Source: Bacteroidota bacterium (GTDB taxonomy: Bacteria > Bacteroidota > Bacteroidia > Bacteroidales > F082). Taken from it: a stretch of DNA of 64,000 bases. This document shows, piece after piece, positions 50,930 to 60,199 of this stretch. The stretch spans positions 806,001 through 870,000 of the forward strand of contig JAHLLA010000001.1 in assembly GCA_020444415.1 (NCBI GenBank), in the 5' to 3' direction. The notes under the pieces were generated by a model. It was given only the letters and a program-made list of their open reading frames with translations, did no database searches and was not told the origin of the DNA. How positions within the stretch are numbered: position 1 is the first letter of the stretch; the number at the start of each line of letters is the position of its first letter. Made by a program: the position numbers and the translations under genes.

Positions 50930-52288
50930 TTAAATCCCGAAACCGCTTTTATGAAACATTTTTTCTACTTTATGTTTGGTGCCGGGTAGTGCAAAAACAA
51001 CTACTTTATCACCAGCATCAATCTGTAGGTCGCCAATGGCGATAAATGATTCGTTTCCACGAATAATTCCACCGATCAGCGCACCAACCGGCATTTTTAA
51101 ATCACGAATAGGTTTTCTGGTGATCGGCGATCCCTGCATGGCAACAAATTCAACAATATCTGAATTTATACCACTTAAACATTTTAGGGATGTTACTTCA
51201 TCTCCCATCGAATGTTTAATAATATGGCTGGCAACAATTAGCTTTTTATTGATAATGGTATCAATTCCTATGTTTTGTGAAATCTCGATATAATCAAGAT
51301 TTTCAACTAGCGCAATGGTCTTTTTTACACCAAATTTTTTAGCATGCAGACATGTGAGAATATTCGTTTCAGAACTGTTGGTAACTGCCATAAATGCATC
51401 TACATTTTCAATTCCTTCATCTTCCAACAGGTTAATATCCCTTGCATCGCCGTTGATAATCAGAGTATCGTGTAATAAATCACTCAGGCTTTCGCAGCGT
51501 GCCCGGTCAATTTCGATGAGTTTTACGTTTAGGCTGTTTTCAACCCTCCGTGCAATCACCTTCCCCACCCGTCCTCCGCCAACGATCATGATATTACTGA
51601 TTTCTACCTTCTTTTTACCGCCAAGCATTAATAATTCATCTTTTGCATTACGTTTGGTAATTACATATACCAGGTCGTTAGGTTCAAAAACAGTATCAGC
51701 TTCAGGTAAGAAGGTATCCGTTTCCCTGTGTATGGCTACAGCCCTGAATCCAAGCGAACCTCTCTCCTCGGCAATCATTCTTAATGATTTACCAATCACG
51801 GGAGCATCTTCTTCTATCTTAATCAGAAATACAGAGAGTTTACCATCTGAAAAATCAAATATCTCTGTGGCTTCGGGTTGTTCAAGCAGTTTAATTACCT
51901 CAAGTCCTGCAATGTCTTCAGGTGAGATAAGATAATCAATCCCGAGCTCTTCATAAATTCTCCTGTTTTCAACACTTACATTCTCCAAGGTAGCTACCCG
52001 CGCAATGGCTTTTTTAGCTCCCAGTTTTTTGGCAAGGATGGCCGTTAGAATATTGATGGTTTCATCGTGCAACACTGAGATCACGAGATCGGCCTTACTT
52101 ACATTGGCCCGTTTTAGTACGGATACCGAATTGGAATCGCCTACAATGGTCATCAGGTCAGTATGTGATTCGATCATCTTCAACAGCTCATCATGCGGAT
52201 CCACTACAGTAATGTCGTGGTTTGAATCGACTAAAGCCTCTGCCAGGTAAAACCCGGCTTCACCATCACCGGCAATAATAATATTCAT
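50930..52288 (-). CDS. trkA: Trk potassium transporter regulatory subunit TrkA
   Basis: 452 residues, a complete TrkA with two tandem RCK modules. MNIIIAGDGEAGFYLAEAL is the first NAD(H)-binding loop and IMIVGGGRVGKVIARRVE (about 230-250) the second; RCK_C domains with LIGGIIRG follow near the end. It binds the cytoplasmic side of TrkH and gates K+ uptake in response to nucleotides. It is the first gene of the operon with trkH. Confidence 0.95.
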   Translation of the reverse strand: MNIIIAGDGEAGFYLAEALVDSNHDITVVDPHDELLKMIESHTDLMTIVGDSNSVSVLKRANVSKADLVISVLHDETINILTAILAKKLGAKKAIARVATLENVSVENRRIYEELGIDYLISPEDIAGLEVIKLLEQPEATEIFDFSDGKLSVFLIKIEEDAPVIGKSLRMIAEERGSLGFRAVAIHRETDTFLPEADTVFEPNDLVYVITKRNAKDELLMLGGKKKVEISNIMIVGGGRVGKVIARRVENSLNVKLIEIDRARCESLSDLLHDTLIINGDARDINLLEDEGIENVDAFMAVTNSSETNILTCLHAKKFGVKKTIALVENLDYIEISQNIGIDTIINKKLIVASHIIKHSMGDEVTSLKCLSGINSDIVEFVAMQGSPITRKPIRDLKMPVGALIGGIIRGNESFIAIGDLQIDAGDKVVVFALPGTKHKVEKMFHKSGFGI

Positions 52289-52380
52289 GCTTCACTAATT
52301 AAGGCGTAAAAGTATAATTTTTACACAAATCAGATTATTAATTTTCAAGAGATTCGCTGAACCTTAGCCTAAAATGAATT

Positions 52381-53883
52381 TTAGGGTTTTCTTTTAAATA
52401 CGATCAATTCCTCAGTTTTATCCAGCACGAAATAGTGTTCAAACTCGTCTCCTTTCTGATAGGCAGATATTCCCAACATTTGCTGGTAACGGGGTGCCAC
52501 CAAAATCAGGTCTCTATCGAAATCGTTTGCGCGTTTTAAAAAACCTTTTCCGTATATAGTCGAATCCAGTTTTTGCAGTTCTGTATAGCATAGTTCTCCC
52601 TGGATTTGTTCAAAATTCTTTATCTCATTAAATATGAAAGTCATGGGTGCCACTATTTTCATATGCGTGGTATTTCCACTGGTATATTTTTTAGCCAGTT
52701 CACGATTTTGATCGGACGAAAACTTTTGGATTGACAACTGTATGTTGAAATAAGTGGATACCCCTACGAAAATAATAAACAGGACGAAAAGCAATCCCTT
52801 TATTTGCTTTGGCTCACCTTTCTTGAATACAGTAATTTTCCCTTCGTAAATCGCCTTAATGGTTAATACGATGAGCAGCACCATATAAGGAAAATTTAAT
52901 AAAAAGTAGTGTCTGGATTTATGCATAGCCACAACTCCCGTTATGATAGCTATCAGAATGGCGAACTGAAATAACCTTGTGTGATTAGTAGATAAATATT
53001 TATATCCGATAATTATTATTGCTATTAAAAAGGTACTAAAAATAATGATCTTTAAATTATGAAAATAGCGCATGTGCTCATTCAGGAGGTTGGCAACAGG
53101 TTTTAGCCAGGCAGCACCTTTATGTAAACTATCAAGCGATGGGGATTCGAAAAACTGATGTTTCCAAAGTGCTATGGATTGCGCATCTGTTAAATCATAA
53201 AAATATATTGAAAAAGCCAATAAAACGCCAATCCCATAAACAATCACGGCACTGTATCTTTTGTTTAAAATCAGCAGAAAAAAACCTGCTGCCATCAAAA
53301 TGATACCGTTTAAATGTGTCGACATGCTCAAACCAAAGAACACGCCTGCCAGAAAAAGTTGCCAGGAGACATTTTTTTTCCCAGCGAGAAATGATTCAAG
53401 TAATATAAAACCAACAAAGCCAAGTGTCATCAGCATAATTTCTGGCCGGTATATAAAGGCAAACTTGAATATCCAGGGAAATGAAAATATGATAAGGAGC
53501 GACAACCAGAAATCGTTTCTATTGAACAATTTTTTCCATTTCCGGGTATAAAAATAAAATAGCAACAGAAAAATGACGAAATATAAAAGGCTTACTGCTT
53601 TTAAGGTATATAAAGAAAAACCAAACAAATTGATAAATAACGCACCGTTAAAATTAAACAGTTTGTGATGAACAACAAAATTGACTTCTTGGCTATTGAT
53701 TCCGCGCATCAACTCTGAGTGCACATAACCATCTTCGGCAAACCAATAGGCATATTCACCTATCCATGCGTCATCTTCATCTGGCATTCTGCCATATAAT
53801 GAGTAGATAAAAAGAAGAAGCAATATAATAACAACGGGCAGAAAATATAATGATTTGCCGTCATATGAAAGTGGTTTTCTCAT
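52381..53883 (-). CDS. Glycosyltransferase-like membrane protein (GT-C, ArnT/PMT type)
   Basis: About 500 residues from MRKPLSYDG at the ATG 53881-53883; the longer frame overlaps the amidase gene and is rejected. It has about ten to eleven hydrophobic segments. The first extracytoplasmic loop has the acidic pair and aromatic-rich PDEDDAWIGEYAYWFAEDG, the expected place for the metal-dependent catalytic Asp of GT-C enzymes. A C-terminal periplasmic part follows the last membrane segment. It probably uses a polyprenyl-linked sugar donor to glycosylate lipid or protein. The exact acceptor is unknown. It is 13 bases downstream of the amidase gene. Confidence 0.8.
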   Translation of the reverse strand: MRKPLSYDGKSLYFLPVVIILLLLFIYSLYGRMPDEDDAWIGEYAYWFAEDGYVHSELMRGINSQEVNFVVHHKLFNFNGALFINLFGFSLYTLKAVSLLYFVIFLLLFYFYTRKWKKLFNRNDFWLSLLIIFSFPWIFKFAFIYRPEIMLMTLGFVGFILLESFLAGKKNVSWQLFLAGVFFGLSMSTHLNGIILMAAGFFLLILNKRYSAVIVYGIGVLLAFSIYFYDLTDAQSIALWKHQFFESPSLDSLHKGAAWLKPVANLLNEHMRYFHNLKIIIFSTFLIAIIIIGYKYLSTNHTRLFQFAILIAIITGVVAMHKSRHYFLLNFPYMVLLIVLTIKAIYEGKITVFKKGEPKQIKGLLFVLFIIFVGVSTYFNIQLSIQKFSSDQNRELAKKYTSGNTTHMKIVAPMTFIFNEIKNFEQIQGELCYTELQKLDSTIYGKGFLKRANDFDRDLILVAPRYQQMLGISAYQKGDEFEHYFVLDKTEELIVFKRKP

Positions 53884-53896
53884 CAATATTTGGATA

Positions 53897-54694
53897 CTAT
53901 ATCTTAATCTCAAACTGATCCCAATCCAGTCCAACATTAAATTTCTCCCTAAAGCGTATCAATTCACCATAACTTAATACTGCCGAAAGGGAACGTTCCT
54001 TACCCTCATCTGCTCTTTCGATTACTTTTCCTTTAGGATCGATGATCATCGAATCGCCAGTATACAAAGTACCCTGTGTATCGTAACCCACACGGTTAAC
54101 GCCTGCCACGTAAGCCAGGTTTTCAATGGCACGTCCGATCAATAACATCTCCCAGGGATAATTTCTTACCGATGGCCAATTGGCTACATAAATAGCCAGA
54201 TCGTAAGCGTAATTGCCCTCATCATCCAGGGTATTTTTACTCCACACGGGAAACCGAAGGTCGTAACAAATCATGGGAGCGATTTTCCAACCATTTAAAT
54301 CGACAACCCGTTTTTGGGTTCCTTTGCTAATCTTTTCATTTTCACCGCCCATTGAAAAAACATGTCTTTTTTCGTAAGTCTCAAAACTACCATCCGGGCG
54401 CATCCAGATTAATGTATTGAAGTATTTTCCGTCTCTGTCAATAAAAAGGCTGCCCGTGATAACGGTTTCTGATTTTGCTGCCATTTGTTGCATCCAGGCC
54501 ACGGTTTTTCCTTCCAATGTTTCGGAGTTCCCTTCCGGATCTACATGAAAACTGGTTGTAAAAGCTTCGGGAAGAATAATCAGGTCATGGTTTTCTGCAT
54601 GGTTTCTGATCTTTATTTCAAACAACTCCCTATTCTTTTCAGGATCATTTGAAACAATATCTGATTGTAAACAAAGTATCTTTAAATCCTGCAT
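53897..54694 (-). CDS. Nitrilase-family omega-amidase-like hydrolase
   Basis: 265 residues from the ATG 54692-54694 (MQDLKILCLQSD); a longer frame to 54742 reads into the aminotransferase gene. The nitrilase catalytic triad is visible: Glu in LIILPEAFTTSF, Lys in YEKRHVFSMGGE, and Cys in IAPMICYDLRFP. The closest pattern is YafV/Nit2-type omega-amidase, which hydrolyses alpha-ketoglutaramate and alpha-ketosuccinamate. The gene overlaps the 3' end of the aminotransferase by 13 bases, indicating translational coupling. The pairing fits the glutamine transaminase-omega-amidase pathway, in which the amidase makes the transamination irreversible. Confidence 0.87.
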   Translation of the reverse strand: MQDLKILCLQSDIVSNDPEKNRELFEIKIRNHAENHDLIILPEAFTTSFHVDPEGNSETLEGKTVAWMQQMAAKSETVITGSLFIDRDGKYFNTLIWMRPDGSFETYEKRHVFSMGGENEKISKGTQKRVVDLNGWKIAPMICYDLRFPVWSKNTLDDEGNYAYDLAIYVANWPSVRNYPWEMLLIGRAIENLAYVAGVNRVGYDTQGTLYTGDSMIIDPKGKVIERADEGKERSLSAVLSYGELIRFREKFNVGLDWDQFEIKI

Positions 54695-55839
54695 AATATT
54701 TCTCCTGCTTTTTCGATGGTTTCCTGTTGTTTGGCAAAGCAAAAACGCAATACCTTATGATCGCTTTTATCGTGGTAAAAAGGTGAAACCGGCACAGCCG
54801 CAATACCATGTTCTTTTACGAGTTGTACAGCAAAATCCATCTCATTTTCGCCTGAAATGGCATCGTAACCCAACAATTGGAAATAAGTGCCATAACAGGG
54901 TAATACTTTAAAGCGAGAGGTTTTAACTTTTCCAACAAAAAGATCTCTTTTTTTCTGGTAAAACTTTCCCAGGTATTGATAATTGGCCGGATTGGTGATG
55001 TAATCTGAAATAGCATACTGAACAGGCGTATTAGAAGCGAAAACCACAAATTGATGGGCTTTTCTGAATTCACGCATCAAGTTTTCAGGTGCCAACACGA
55101 AGCCGGTTTTCCATCCGGTGGCATGAAATGTTTTTCCGAATGAACCCACCAGCAGACTTCTGCGTGCCAGGTTCGGAAACCGACAAACACTTTGGTGCTG
55201 TATATCCTCAAAAATCAAATGTTCATACACCTCATCACTTAAAACCACTATATCCCTACCCTCCAGCATTCTTTCCAATCGTTTCAAATCACCTTCATGC
55301 AACACACTTCCCGTTGGATTATGGGGCGTATTTATGATCACCATTTTGGTACGATGGGTGAACATTCTTGGCAATTCATCCCAGTTTATTCTAAAGTCTG
55401 GAAATTCGAGTTGGGCATACTTTACGATGCCGCCATTGAGTTGCACTGCCGGGGCATAACTATCATATGCCGGCTCAAATATAATAACTTCATCGTCTTT
55501 TTTGATAAACGCAGCAATTGCAGCATACAACGCCTGTGTACCACCTGCGGTAACAGTAATTTCCGTATCGGGGTTATAGTAAGCATCATGATTTTTTCTG
55601 AACATCTGCGAAATGGCATTTCTCAGCTCAGCAACACCAGGCATAGGGGCATACTGGTTAAAACCTGCTTTCATATAATATGAAACCCTGTCAATCAACT
55701 CTTCAGAAATAGGAAAGTCGGGAAAGCCTTGTGAAAGATTCACCGCGTTATGTTCTTTTGCCAGTCCGGTCATTACCGCAAAAATAGACGTGCCGGTTTG
55801 TGGCAGTTTTGAATGAATATTCCCTTGAAACAAATCCAT
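54682..55839 (-). CDS. Methionine/glutamine aminotransferase (YbdL/KAT-like)
   Basis: 385 residues of class I PLP-dependent aminotransferase. Seen: NLSQGFPDFPISEELI, GGTQALYAAIAAF, NTPHNPTGSVL, VLSDEVYEHLIFEDI, and the PLP lysine region SFGKTFHATGWKTGFVLAP. The pattern is closest to YbdL-type methionine aminotransferase and kynurenine aminotransferase/glutamine transaminase K. It transfers amino groups from methionine or glutamine to 2-oxo acids, for instance to regenerate methionine in the salvage pathway. It is the first gene of a coupled pair with the omega-amidase-like gene. Confidence 0.9.
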   Translation of the reverse strand: MDLFQGNIHSKLPQTGTSIFAVMTGLAKEHNAVNLSQGFPDFPISEELIDRVSYYMKAGFNQYAPMPGVAELRNAISQMFRKNHDAYYNPDTEITVTAGGTQALYAAIAAFIKKDDEVIIFEPAYDSYAPAVQLNGGIVKYAQLEFPDFRINWDELPRMFTHRTKMVIINTPHNPTGSVLHEGDLKRLERMLEGRDIVVLSDEVYEHLIFEDIQHQSVCRFPNLARRSLLVGSFGKTFHATGWKTGFVLAPENLMREFRKAHQFVVFASNTPVQYAISDYITNPANYQYLGKFYQKKRDLFVGKVKTSRFKVLPCYGTYFQLLGYDAISGENEMDFAVQLVKEHGIAAVPVSPFYHDKSDHKVLRFCFAKQQETIEKAGEILCRI

Positions 55840-55861
55840 ATCGTTATATTTTCAATAACAA

Positions 55862-55869
55862 CAAAAATA
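55862..55869 (-). promoter_or_regulatory. Possible -7 element of the aminotransferase operon
   Basis: TATTTTTG on the minus strand fits TAnnTTTG, 22 bases before the ATG. No clear -33 TTG. Confidence 0.42.
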
Positions 55870-55961
55870 GGGTTTTTGATTCAGGCATACGGTGCTATTG
55901 CTCAATAAAAATAAATTCAAAATTCAGTGGATGAAATCATACTTCCCTGCCCGGTATTTTT

Positions 55962-55969
55962 TAGTTTTG
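55962..55969 (+). promoter_or_regulatory. Probable -7 element of pgk
   Basis: TAGTTTTG fits TAnnTTTG, 37 bases before the ATG of pgk. No -33 TTG at the usual distance. Confidence 0.48.
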
Positions 55970-56006
55970 CCTAAAATACTGACATATCATTTTACAACTT
56001 TATATT

Positions 56007-57200
56007 ATGAAGAAAAATATTGATAATTACGACTTTACTGGAAAAAAAGTTATTATCCGGGTTGATTTCAATGTGCCTTTAAATGATCAATTTGAAATTA
56101 CTGACGATACCAGGATCAGGGCTGCAATCCCTACCATTAAAAAGGTATTGGACGAAGGAGGCGCCGTGATTCTGATGTCGCACCTGGGCAGACCAAAAGA
56201 GGGACCGGAAAATAAATTTTCATTAAAACACCTGGTTCCCAATCTTTCTGAAAAATTAGGCATTGAAGTACAATTTGCAGACGATTGCATCGGAAAACAG
56301 GCAACAGAAAAAGCGGCGGCATTGAAACCCGGACAGGTATTGCTATTGGAAAATCTTCGTTTTTACAAGGAAGAAACCAAAGGCGACGAAGCTTTTGCCA
56401 AAAAACTTGGCGACCTGGCCGACGTGTATATGAATGATGCCTTCGGAACAGCCCACCGTGCACATGCCTCTACCGCCATCATCGCCCGGTTTTTTCCAAA
56501 CGATAAAATGTTTGGTTACATCATGGGCAATGAACTTGCCAGTATAAATAAAGTATTATCGGAAGGGAAAAAACCCATTATTGCGATTTTAGGAGGTGCC
56601 AAAGTCTCCGGAAAAATTGAAATTATCAATAATTTACTCAATAAAGTGGATCATTTATTAATTGGCGGGGGCATGATGTTCACTTTTATCAAAGCACTGG
56701 GTGGCAAAGTGGGCAATTCACTTGTTGAAGATGATTTGATAGAAACAGCTAAAAAAGCCATGGCAAAAGCGGATGAACTGGGTGTTGTTATGCACATTCC
56801 AACCGACGCAGTAATTGCCGATAAATTTGACAACAATGCCAACCGGAAATTCTGCAAGTCGCACGAAATACCTGATGGCTGGATGGGGCTGGATATTGGT
56901 CCCGAAACCGGGCAGGCATTTAAAGATGTGATAGAAAATTCCTCTACCATTTTATGGAATGGCCCCATGGGTGTATTTGAAATGGACAATTTCGCTTCAG
57001 GTACCTGTGAAGTGGCACATGCCATTGCCAATGCAACTTCCAAAGGAGCTTTTTCGCTGATTGGCGGAGGTGATTCGGTAGCTGCGATCAACAAATATGA
57101 TTTGGCTGACAAGGTAAGTCATGTATCAACCGGTGGCGGTGCCATGTTGGAGTATATCGAAGGAAAAACATTGCCGGGGGTAGCTGCTATAGAGGAATAA
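56007..57200 (+). CDS. pgk: Phosphoglycerate kinase
   Basis: 397 residues, the standard bacterial length. Motifs: [15 protein letters not shown] (N-terminal substrate site), [85 protein letters not shown], and the C-terminal [11 protein letters not shown] / [21 protein letters not shown]. It makes ATP in glycolysis and is essential. It stands alone, without gap or tpi nearby. Confidence 0.98.
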   Translation: MKKNIDNYDFTGKKVIIRVDFNVPLNDQFEITDDTRIRAAIPTIKKVLDEGGAVILMSHLGRPKEGPENKFSLKHLVPNLSEKLGIEVQFADDCIGKQATEKAAALKPGQVLLLENLRFYKEETKGDEAFAKKLGDLADVYMNDAFGTAHRAHASTAIIARFFPNDKMFGYIMGNELASINKVLSEGKKPIIAILGGAKVSGKIEIINNLLNKVDHLLIGGGMMFTFIKALGGKVGNSLVEDDLIETAKKAMAKADELGVVMHIPTDAVIADKFDNNANRKFCKSHEIPDGWMGLDIGPETGQAFKDVIENSSTILWNGPMGVFEMDNFASGTCEVAHAIANATSKGAFSLIGGGDSVAAINKYDLADKVSHVSTGGGAMLEYIEGKTLPGVAAIEE

Positions 57201-57208
57201 ATATATTT

Positions 57209-57745
57209 TTAAATATGCCTGATGATTTCTTCTTTATCAGGAATCCGGAAATCGAAATTATCAAGGTGCAACCAATTGTATAGTTGTGGTGCAAATGCTG
57301 CTACAGGCTTATAAAAGATGGAGTTTTCCTTGTATTCTTCTTTTATAAGGTTTTGGTTGGAATCAAAATAGTTGATGATCAGCAGAAGGATGCTTAAGAT
57401 CAGGGCTCCTTTTACTATGCCGAAAACAGCTCCGGCAGCTTTATTTAAAAAACCCAGCAGGATGATGTCGATCAGTTTTTGTAATATTTTTCCGATGGCG
57501 ATGATGGCAATAACGACGACAATAAATGTTACAATAAATGACAAAGCAGCGATATATTTTTCATCTATGTTGAAATACTCATTTAACAGCCTGGCGGCAT
57601 AATCAGAAAAATAAAAGGCAAAAAACAACCCCAGAATTAATGCAGCCAAGGTAGCCACTTCAATAATAAATCCTTTTTTATAGCCCTGCCATGCAAACAA
57701 CATTAAGGGTATGATGATGATGATATCCAGGAAGTTGATGCTCAT
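57209..57745 (-). CDS. cvpA: CvpA family membrane protein
   Basis: 178 residues with four hydrophobic segments near the N-terminus and middle: FLDIIIIIPLMLFAWQGYKKGFIIEVATLAALILGLFFA, then YIAALSFIVTFIVVVIAIIAIG and ILLGFLNKAAGAVFGIVKGALILSI, the usual pattern of the colicin V production protein family. Function is poorly known; it has been linked to envelope biogenesis. It follows mlaF by 13 bases and is therefore the third gene of an mlaE-mlaF-cvpA operon. Convergent with pgk. Confidence 0.85.
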   Translation of the reverse strand: MSINFLDIIIIIPLMLFAWQGYKKGFIIEVATLAALILGLFFAFYFSDYAARLLNEYFNIDEKYIAALSFIVTFIVVVIAIIAIGKILQKLIDIILLGFLNKAAGAVFGIVKGALILSILLLIINYFDSNQNLIKEEYKENSIFYKPVAAFAPQLYNWLHLDNFDFRIPDKEEIIRHI

Positions 57746-57758
57746 AATGTATCCTTTT

Positions 57759-58508
57759 CTAATCCCTGTTGATCCTTCTGGTTAATTCTGTTGAAAAAAC
57801 AAATTCGTTTAATTCCTCGTTGTCGGTTTTTAAGATCACATTTTTATCACCTTCCCACCAGAGTTCACCCTTATGTAAAAAAGCAATTTTCTGGCCTATC
57901 TGTATCACTGAATTCATATCGTGGGTATTGATCACCGTGGTCATCTGAAATTCTTCTGTCAGATCGGAAATCAATTCATCGATCAATTCAGCAGTTTTCG
58001 GGTCGAGGCCCGAATTGGGTTCGTCACAAAACAAATAATTAGGTCGTAACGAAATGGCCCTGGCAATGGCTACACGTTTAATCATCCCCCCGCTGATCTC
58101 GGCAGGAAATTTTTTATTGGCGTTTACCAGGTTTACCCTTTTAAGCACGGTATTCACGCGTTCTCTTTTTTCTTCTAACGACATTTTAGTGAACATATTC
58201 AGCGGGAACATCACATTGTCTTCAACGGTAAACGAGTCGAACAAAGCACCACCCTGGAAAAGAACACCCATTTCTTTCTGTATTTTCCTTTTCTCTTTTT
58301 CACTAAAACATGAAAAACAGGTTTCTCCAAAATTAATTTCACCTTTGTCTACATCCAGTAATCCAATACAGCATTTCATTAAAACCGTCTTTCCTGAACC
58401 ACTTTGCCCGATAATCAGGTTCGTTTTACCTTTTTCAAAAACAAAGGAAATATCCTTCAAAACCTCCTGATCGGCAAAAGACTTGGATATGTTTTTAAGC
58501 TCGATCAT
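57759..58508 (-). CDS. mlaF: Phospholipid ABC transporter ATPase MlaF-like
   Basis: 249 residues. ABC motifs are in order: Walker A GQSGSGKTVLMK (about 34-45), a Q-loop FQGGALFDSFTVEDNV, signature SGGMIKRVAIARAI (about 139-152), Walker B YLFCDEPNSGLDPKT and a switch His in NTHDM. The GGALFDS and SGGM signatures are those of MlaF-type ATPases that retrograde-transport phospholipids with MlaE. Its start overlaps the end of mlaE by 4 bases. No mlaD (MCE) or mlaC homolog lies in this operon, where one would commonly expect mlaD. Confidence 0.9.
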   Translation of the reverse strand: MIELKNISKSFADQEVLKDISFVFEKGKTNLIIGQSGSGKTVLMKCCIGLLDVDKGEINFGETCFSCFSEKEKRKIQKEMGVLFQGGALFDSFTVEDNVMFPLNMFTKMSLEEKRERVNTVLKRVNLVNANKKFPAEISGGMIKRVAIARAISLRPNYLFCDEPNSGLDPKTAELIDELISDLTEEFQMTTVINTHDMNSVIQIGQKIAFLHKGELWWEGDKNVILKTDNEELNEFVFSTELTRRINRD

Positions 58509-59245
58509 GTAAGTAGCATTTGAGTTAAAATAAGGTCGAAAACAATGATTAAGATACTACTGTACACTACGGCTTGTGTGCTCGCCCTTCCAACTTCTAC
58601 GGAACCGCCTTTTACGTTAAACCCTTTATAGCCCGAAACTGACGCAATGATGAACGCGAAAACGAGTGTTTTGATCATTGCATATGTGATAGTAAATGGA
58701 TCGTACCATGCTCGAACGCCTTCAATATATACAACTGACGAAGAGAGTCCTGTTACCATCATGGCCAACCAGCCTCCGAAAATTCCTAAAACGATTGAGA
58801 AAACAATCAATACCGGGTTATAAATCATGGAAGCGGTTATTTTAGGCAGAATTAAATAATTTGCCGGGTTAATGCCCATTACTTTTAAGGCATCTATTTG
58901 CTCGGTAACACGCATGGTTCCAATTTCAGAAGCAATACTGGATCCAACTTTTCCTGCTAATATCAAGCTTATAATTGTGGGCGAAAACTCAACAATCATC
59001 ATCTGTCGTGTACTGAACCCAATGGTTTTGAGCGGTATTAAAGGATTATCAATATTGTATGCCATTTGAATGGCAATAATGGCCCCGGTAAAAAGGGAAA
59101 TAACAGCCACAATACCTATGGAATTGGCTCCCAGATCCTGGAAATCCATCATCAATTGCCTTCGGAAAACTTTTCCCTTGTCAGGTCTTTTAAAAGCTTG
59201 GTACATTAGCCAGACATAGGCGCCTATTTCTTGAATTATTTTCAT
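58505..59245 (-). CDS. mlaE: MlaE family lipid ABC permease
   Basis: 246 residues with five hydrophobic segments. Typical motifs: GIVAVISLFTGAIIAIQMAYNI, FSPTIISLILAGKVGSSIASEIGTMRVTEQIDALKVMGINPANYLILPKI (read in two pieces: LAGKVGSSIASEIGTMRVTE, then IDALKVMGINP), and VKGGSVEVGRASTQAVVYS at the C-terminus. It is the membrane subunit partner of MlaF. A -7-like element (TACTTTTG on the minus strand, 59264-59271) lies 18 bases before its ATG. Confidence 0.9.
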   Translation of the reverse strand: MKIIQEIGAYVWLMYQAFKRPDKGKVFRRQLMMDFQDLGANSIGIVAVISLFTGAIIAIQMAYNIDNPLIPLKTIGFSTRQMMIVEFSPTIISLILAGKVGSSIASEIGTMRVTEQIDALKVMGINPANYLILPKITASMIYNPVLIVFSIVLGIFGGWLAMMVTGLSSSVVYIEGVRAWYDPFTITYAMIKTLVFAFIIASVSGYKGFNVKGGSVEVGRASTQAVVYSSILIIVFDLILTQMLLT

Positions 59246-59263
59246 AGTTCAGGCTAAATTAAA

Positions 59264-59271
59264 CAAAAGTA
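59264..59271 (-). promoter_or_regulatory. Probable -7 element of the mlaE-mlaF-cvpA operon
   Basis: TACTTTTG on the minus strand matches TAnnTTTG; candidate TTG triplets lie 11 to 14 bases upstream, shorter than the usual spacing. Confidence 0.42.
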
Positions 59272-59350
59272 TTTATTACTTCCAACAACACGGTTTTAAA
59301 AAAATCGTTTCTTTGAAAACGCAAAATAATACATAAACATTCTTTTTGGG

Positions 59351-59527
59351 ATGAATTTTATATTTAAACTTTTCATTGTTCTGTTTATAAGTACTTTTCT
59401 CTGTGCTTCTTGCACCACCCAAAAACAGGGTTATCAGCCAAAACGATACAAAAAAAAAGACTGTAATTGCTCCAGCTGGACGTATCAGCCCCCAATAACG
59501 AAAAACAATTCCAAATCTTCCTCATAG
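59351..59527 (+). CDS. Small lipoprotein (58 residues)
   Basis: An open frame starting at ATG 59351 and ending at TAG 59525-59527. The N-terminus MNFIFKLFIVLFISTFLCASC is a lipoprotein signal peptide with a Cys at position 21, and the mature part is short, basic and contains CNCSSWTYQPP. No surface-export acidic signal follows the Cys. It begins between the divergent mla operon and the SprT-like gene, whose ATG is 13 bases after the stop, so co-transcription with the latter is likely. Small basic Cys-containing lipoproteins of this kind occur in Bacteroidota without known function. Confidence 0.7.
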   Translation: MNFIFKLFIVLFISTFLCASCTTQKQGYQPKRYKKKDCNCSSWTYQPPITKNNSKSSS

Positions 59528-59540
59528 TTTTTACTCTTAC

Positions 59541-60149
59541 ATGAAGGAAAAACAAATACTAAGCGCCTACCTGCCCTCAGAAGCTGTTGATATTGTATTT
59601 GACCGGATAAAGAGTAAAAATATACATTTGAAGATCACCCGTAACCGGAAAACCAAATTCGGTGATTACCGACCTCCCATTTACCATGAAAACCACCGTA
59701 TATCCATCAATCACGACCTGAATCCTTACGCTTTTTTAATCACGTTTATACATGAATATGCCCATTTACTGGTTTTTGAAATTTATAAAAACCGTGTATC
59801 CCCGCATGGAAAAGAATGGAAGAAAACCTATAAATACCTGATGGAAGAATTTCTCGATCTTCATATTTTTCCGGATGACCTTTCAAAAATACTACTAAAA
59901 AGTATCCAGAACAGCAAAGCCTCCAGCGCATCAGACCTTGAGTTAAGCCGGGTTTTACAGGCTTACGATACTACAGCGCCACAAATTAAAGTGGAAGATT
60001 TACCTGCCAATGCTATTTTTAAAACCAACAAGGGTAAAAAATTTATAAAAGGCGAAAAGCAACGCATCAGGTACAAATGCAAATGTCTTGATAACAACAA
60101 ACTTTATTTGTTTCACCCGCTTACACCAATTATTCCTGTTTCGCAATAG
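59541..60149 (+). CDS. SprT-like zinc metalloprotein
   Basis: 202 residues. The core zinc motif is FIHEYAHLLVFEIYKN (HExxH), preceded by KFGDYRPP and RISINHDLNPYAFL, and followed at the C-terminus by RYKCKCLDNNKLYLFHP, a Cys-poor version of the usual zinc ribbon (two Cys, C-x-C). SprT-like proteins resemble the DNA-protein crosslink protease Spartan, but the role in bacteria is unsettled. It is preceded by the small lipoprotein and followed by manC after 50 bases. Confidence 0.85.
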   Translation: MKEKQILSAYLPSEAVDIVFDRIKSKNIHLKITRNRKTKFGDYRPPIYHENHRISINHDLNPYAFLITFIHEYAHLLVFEIYKNRVSPHGKEWKKTYKYLMEEFLDLHIFPDDLSKILLKSIQNSKASSASDLELSRVLQAYDTTAPQIKVEDLPANAIFKTNKGKKFIKGEKQRIRYKCKCLDNNKLYLFHPLTPIIPVSQ

Positions 60150-60168
60150 TTTAAACTACTGAGTTTTG

Positions 60169-60176
60169 TACCTTTG
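60169..60176 (+). promoter_or_regulatory. Probable -7 element of manC
   Basis: TACCTTTG followed by CA closely fits the Bacteroidota -7 box, 23 bases before the ATG. A -33 TTG is not clear. Confidence 0.5.
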
Positions 60177-60199
60177 CACTCCTCAAATACATAACCCTT

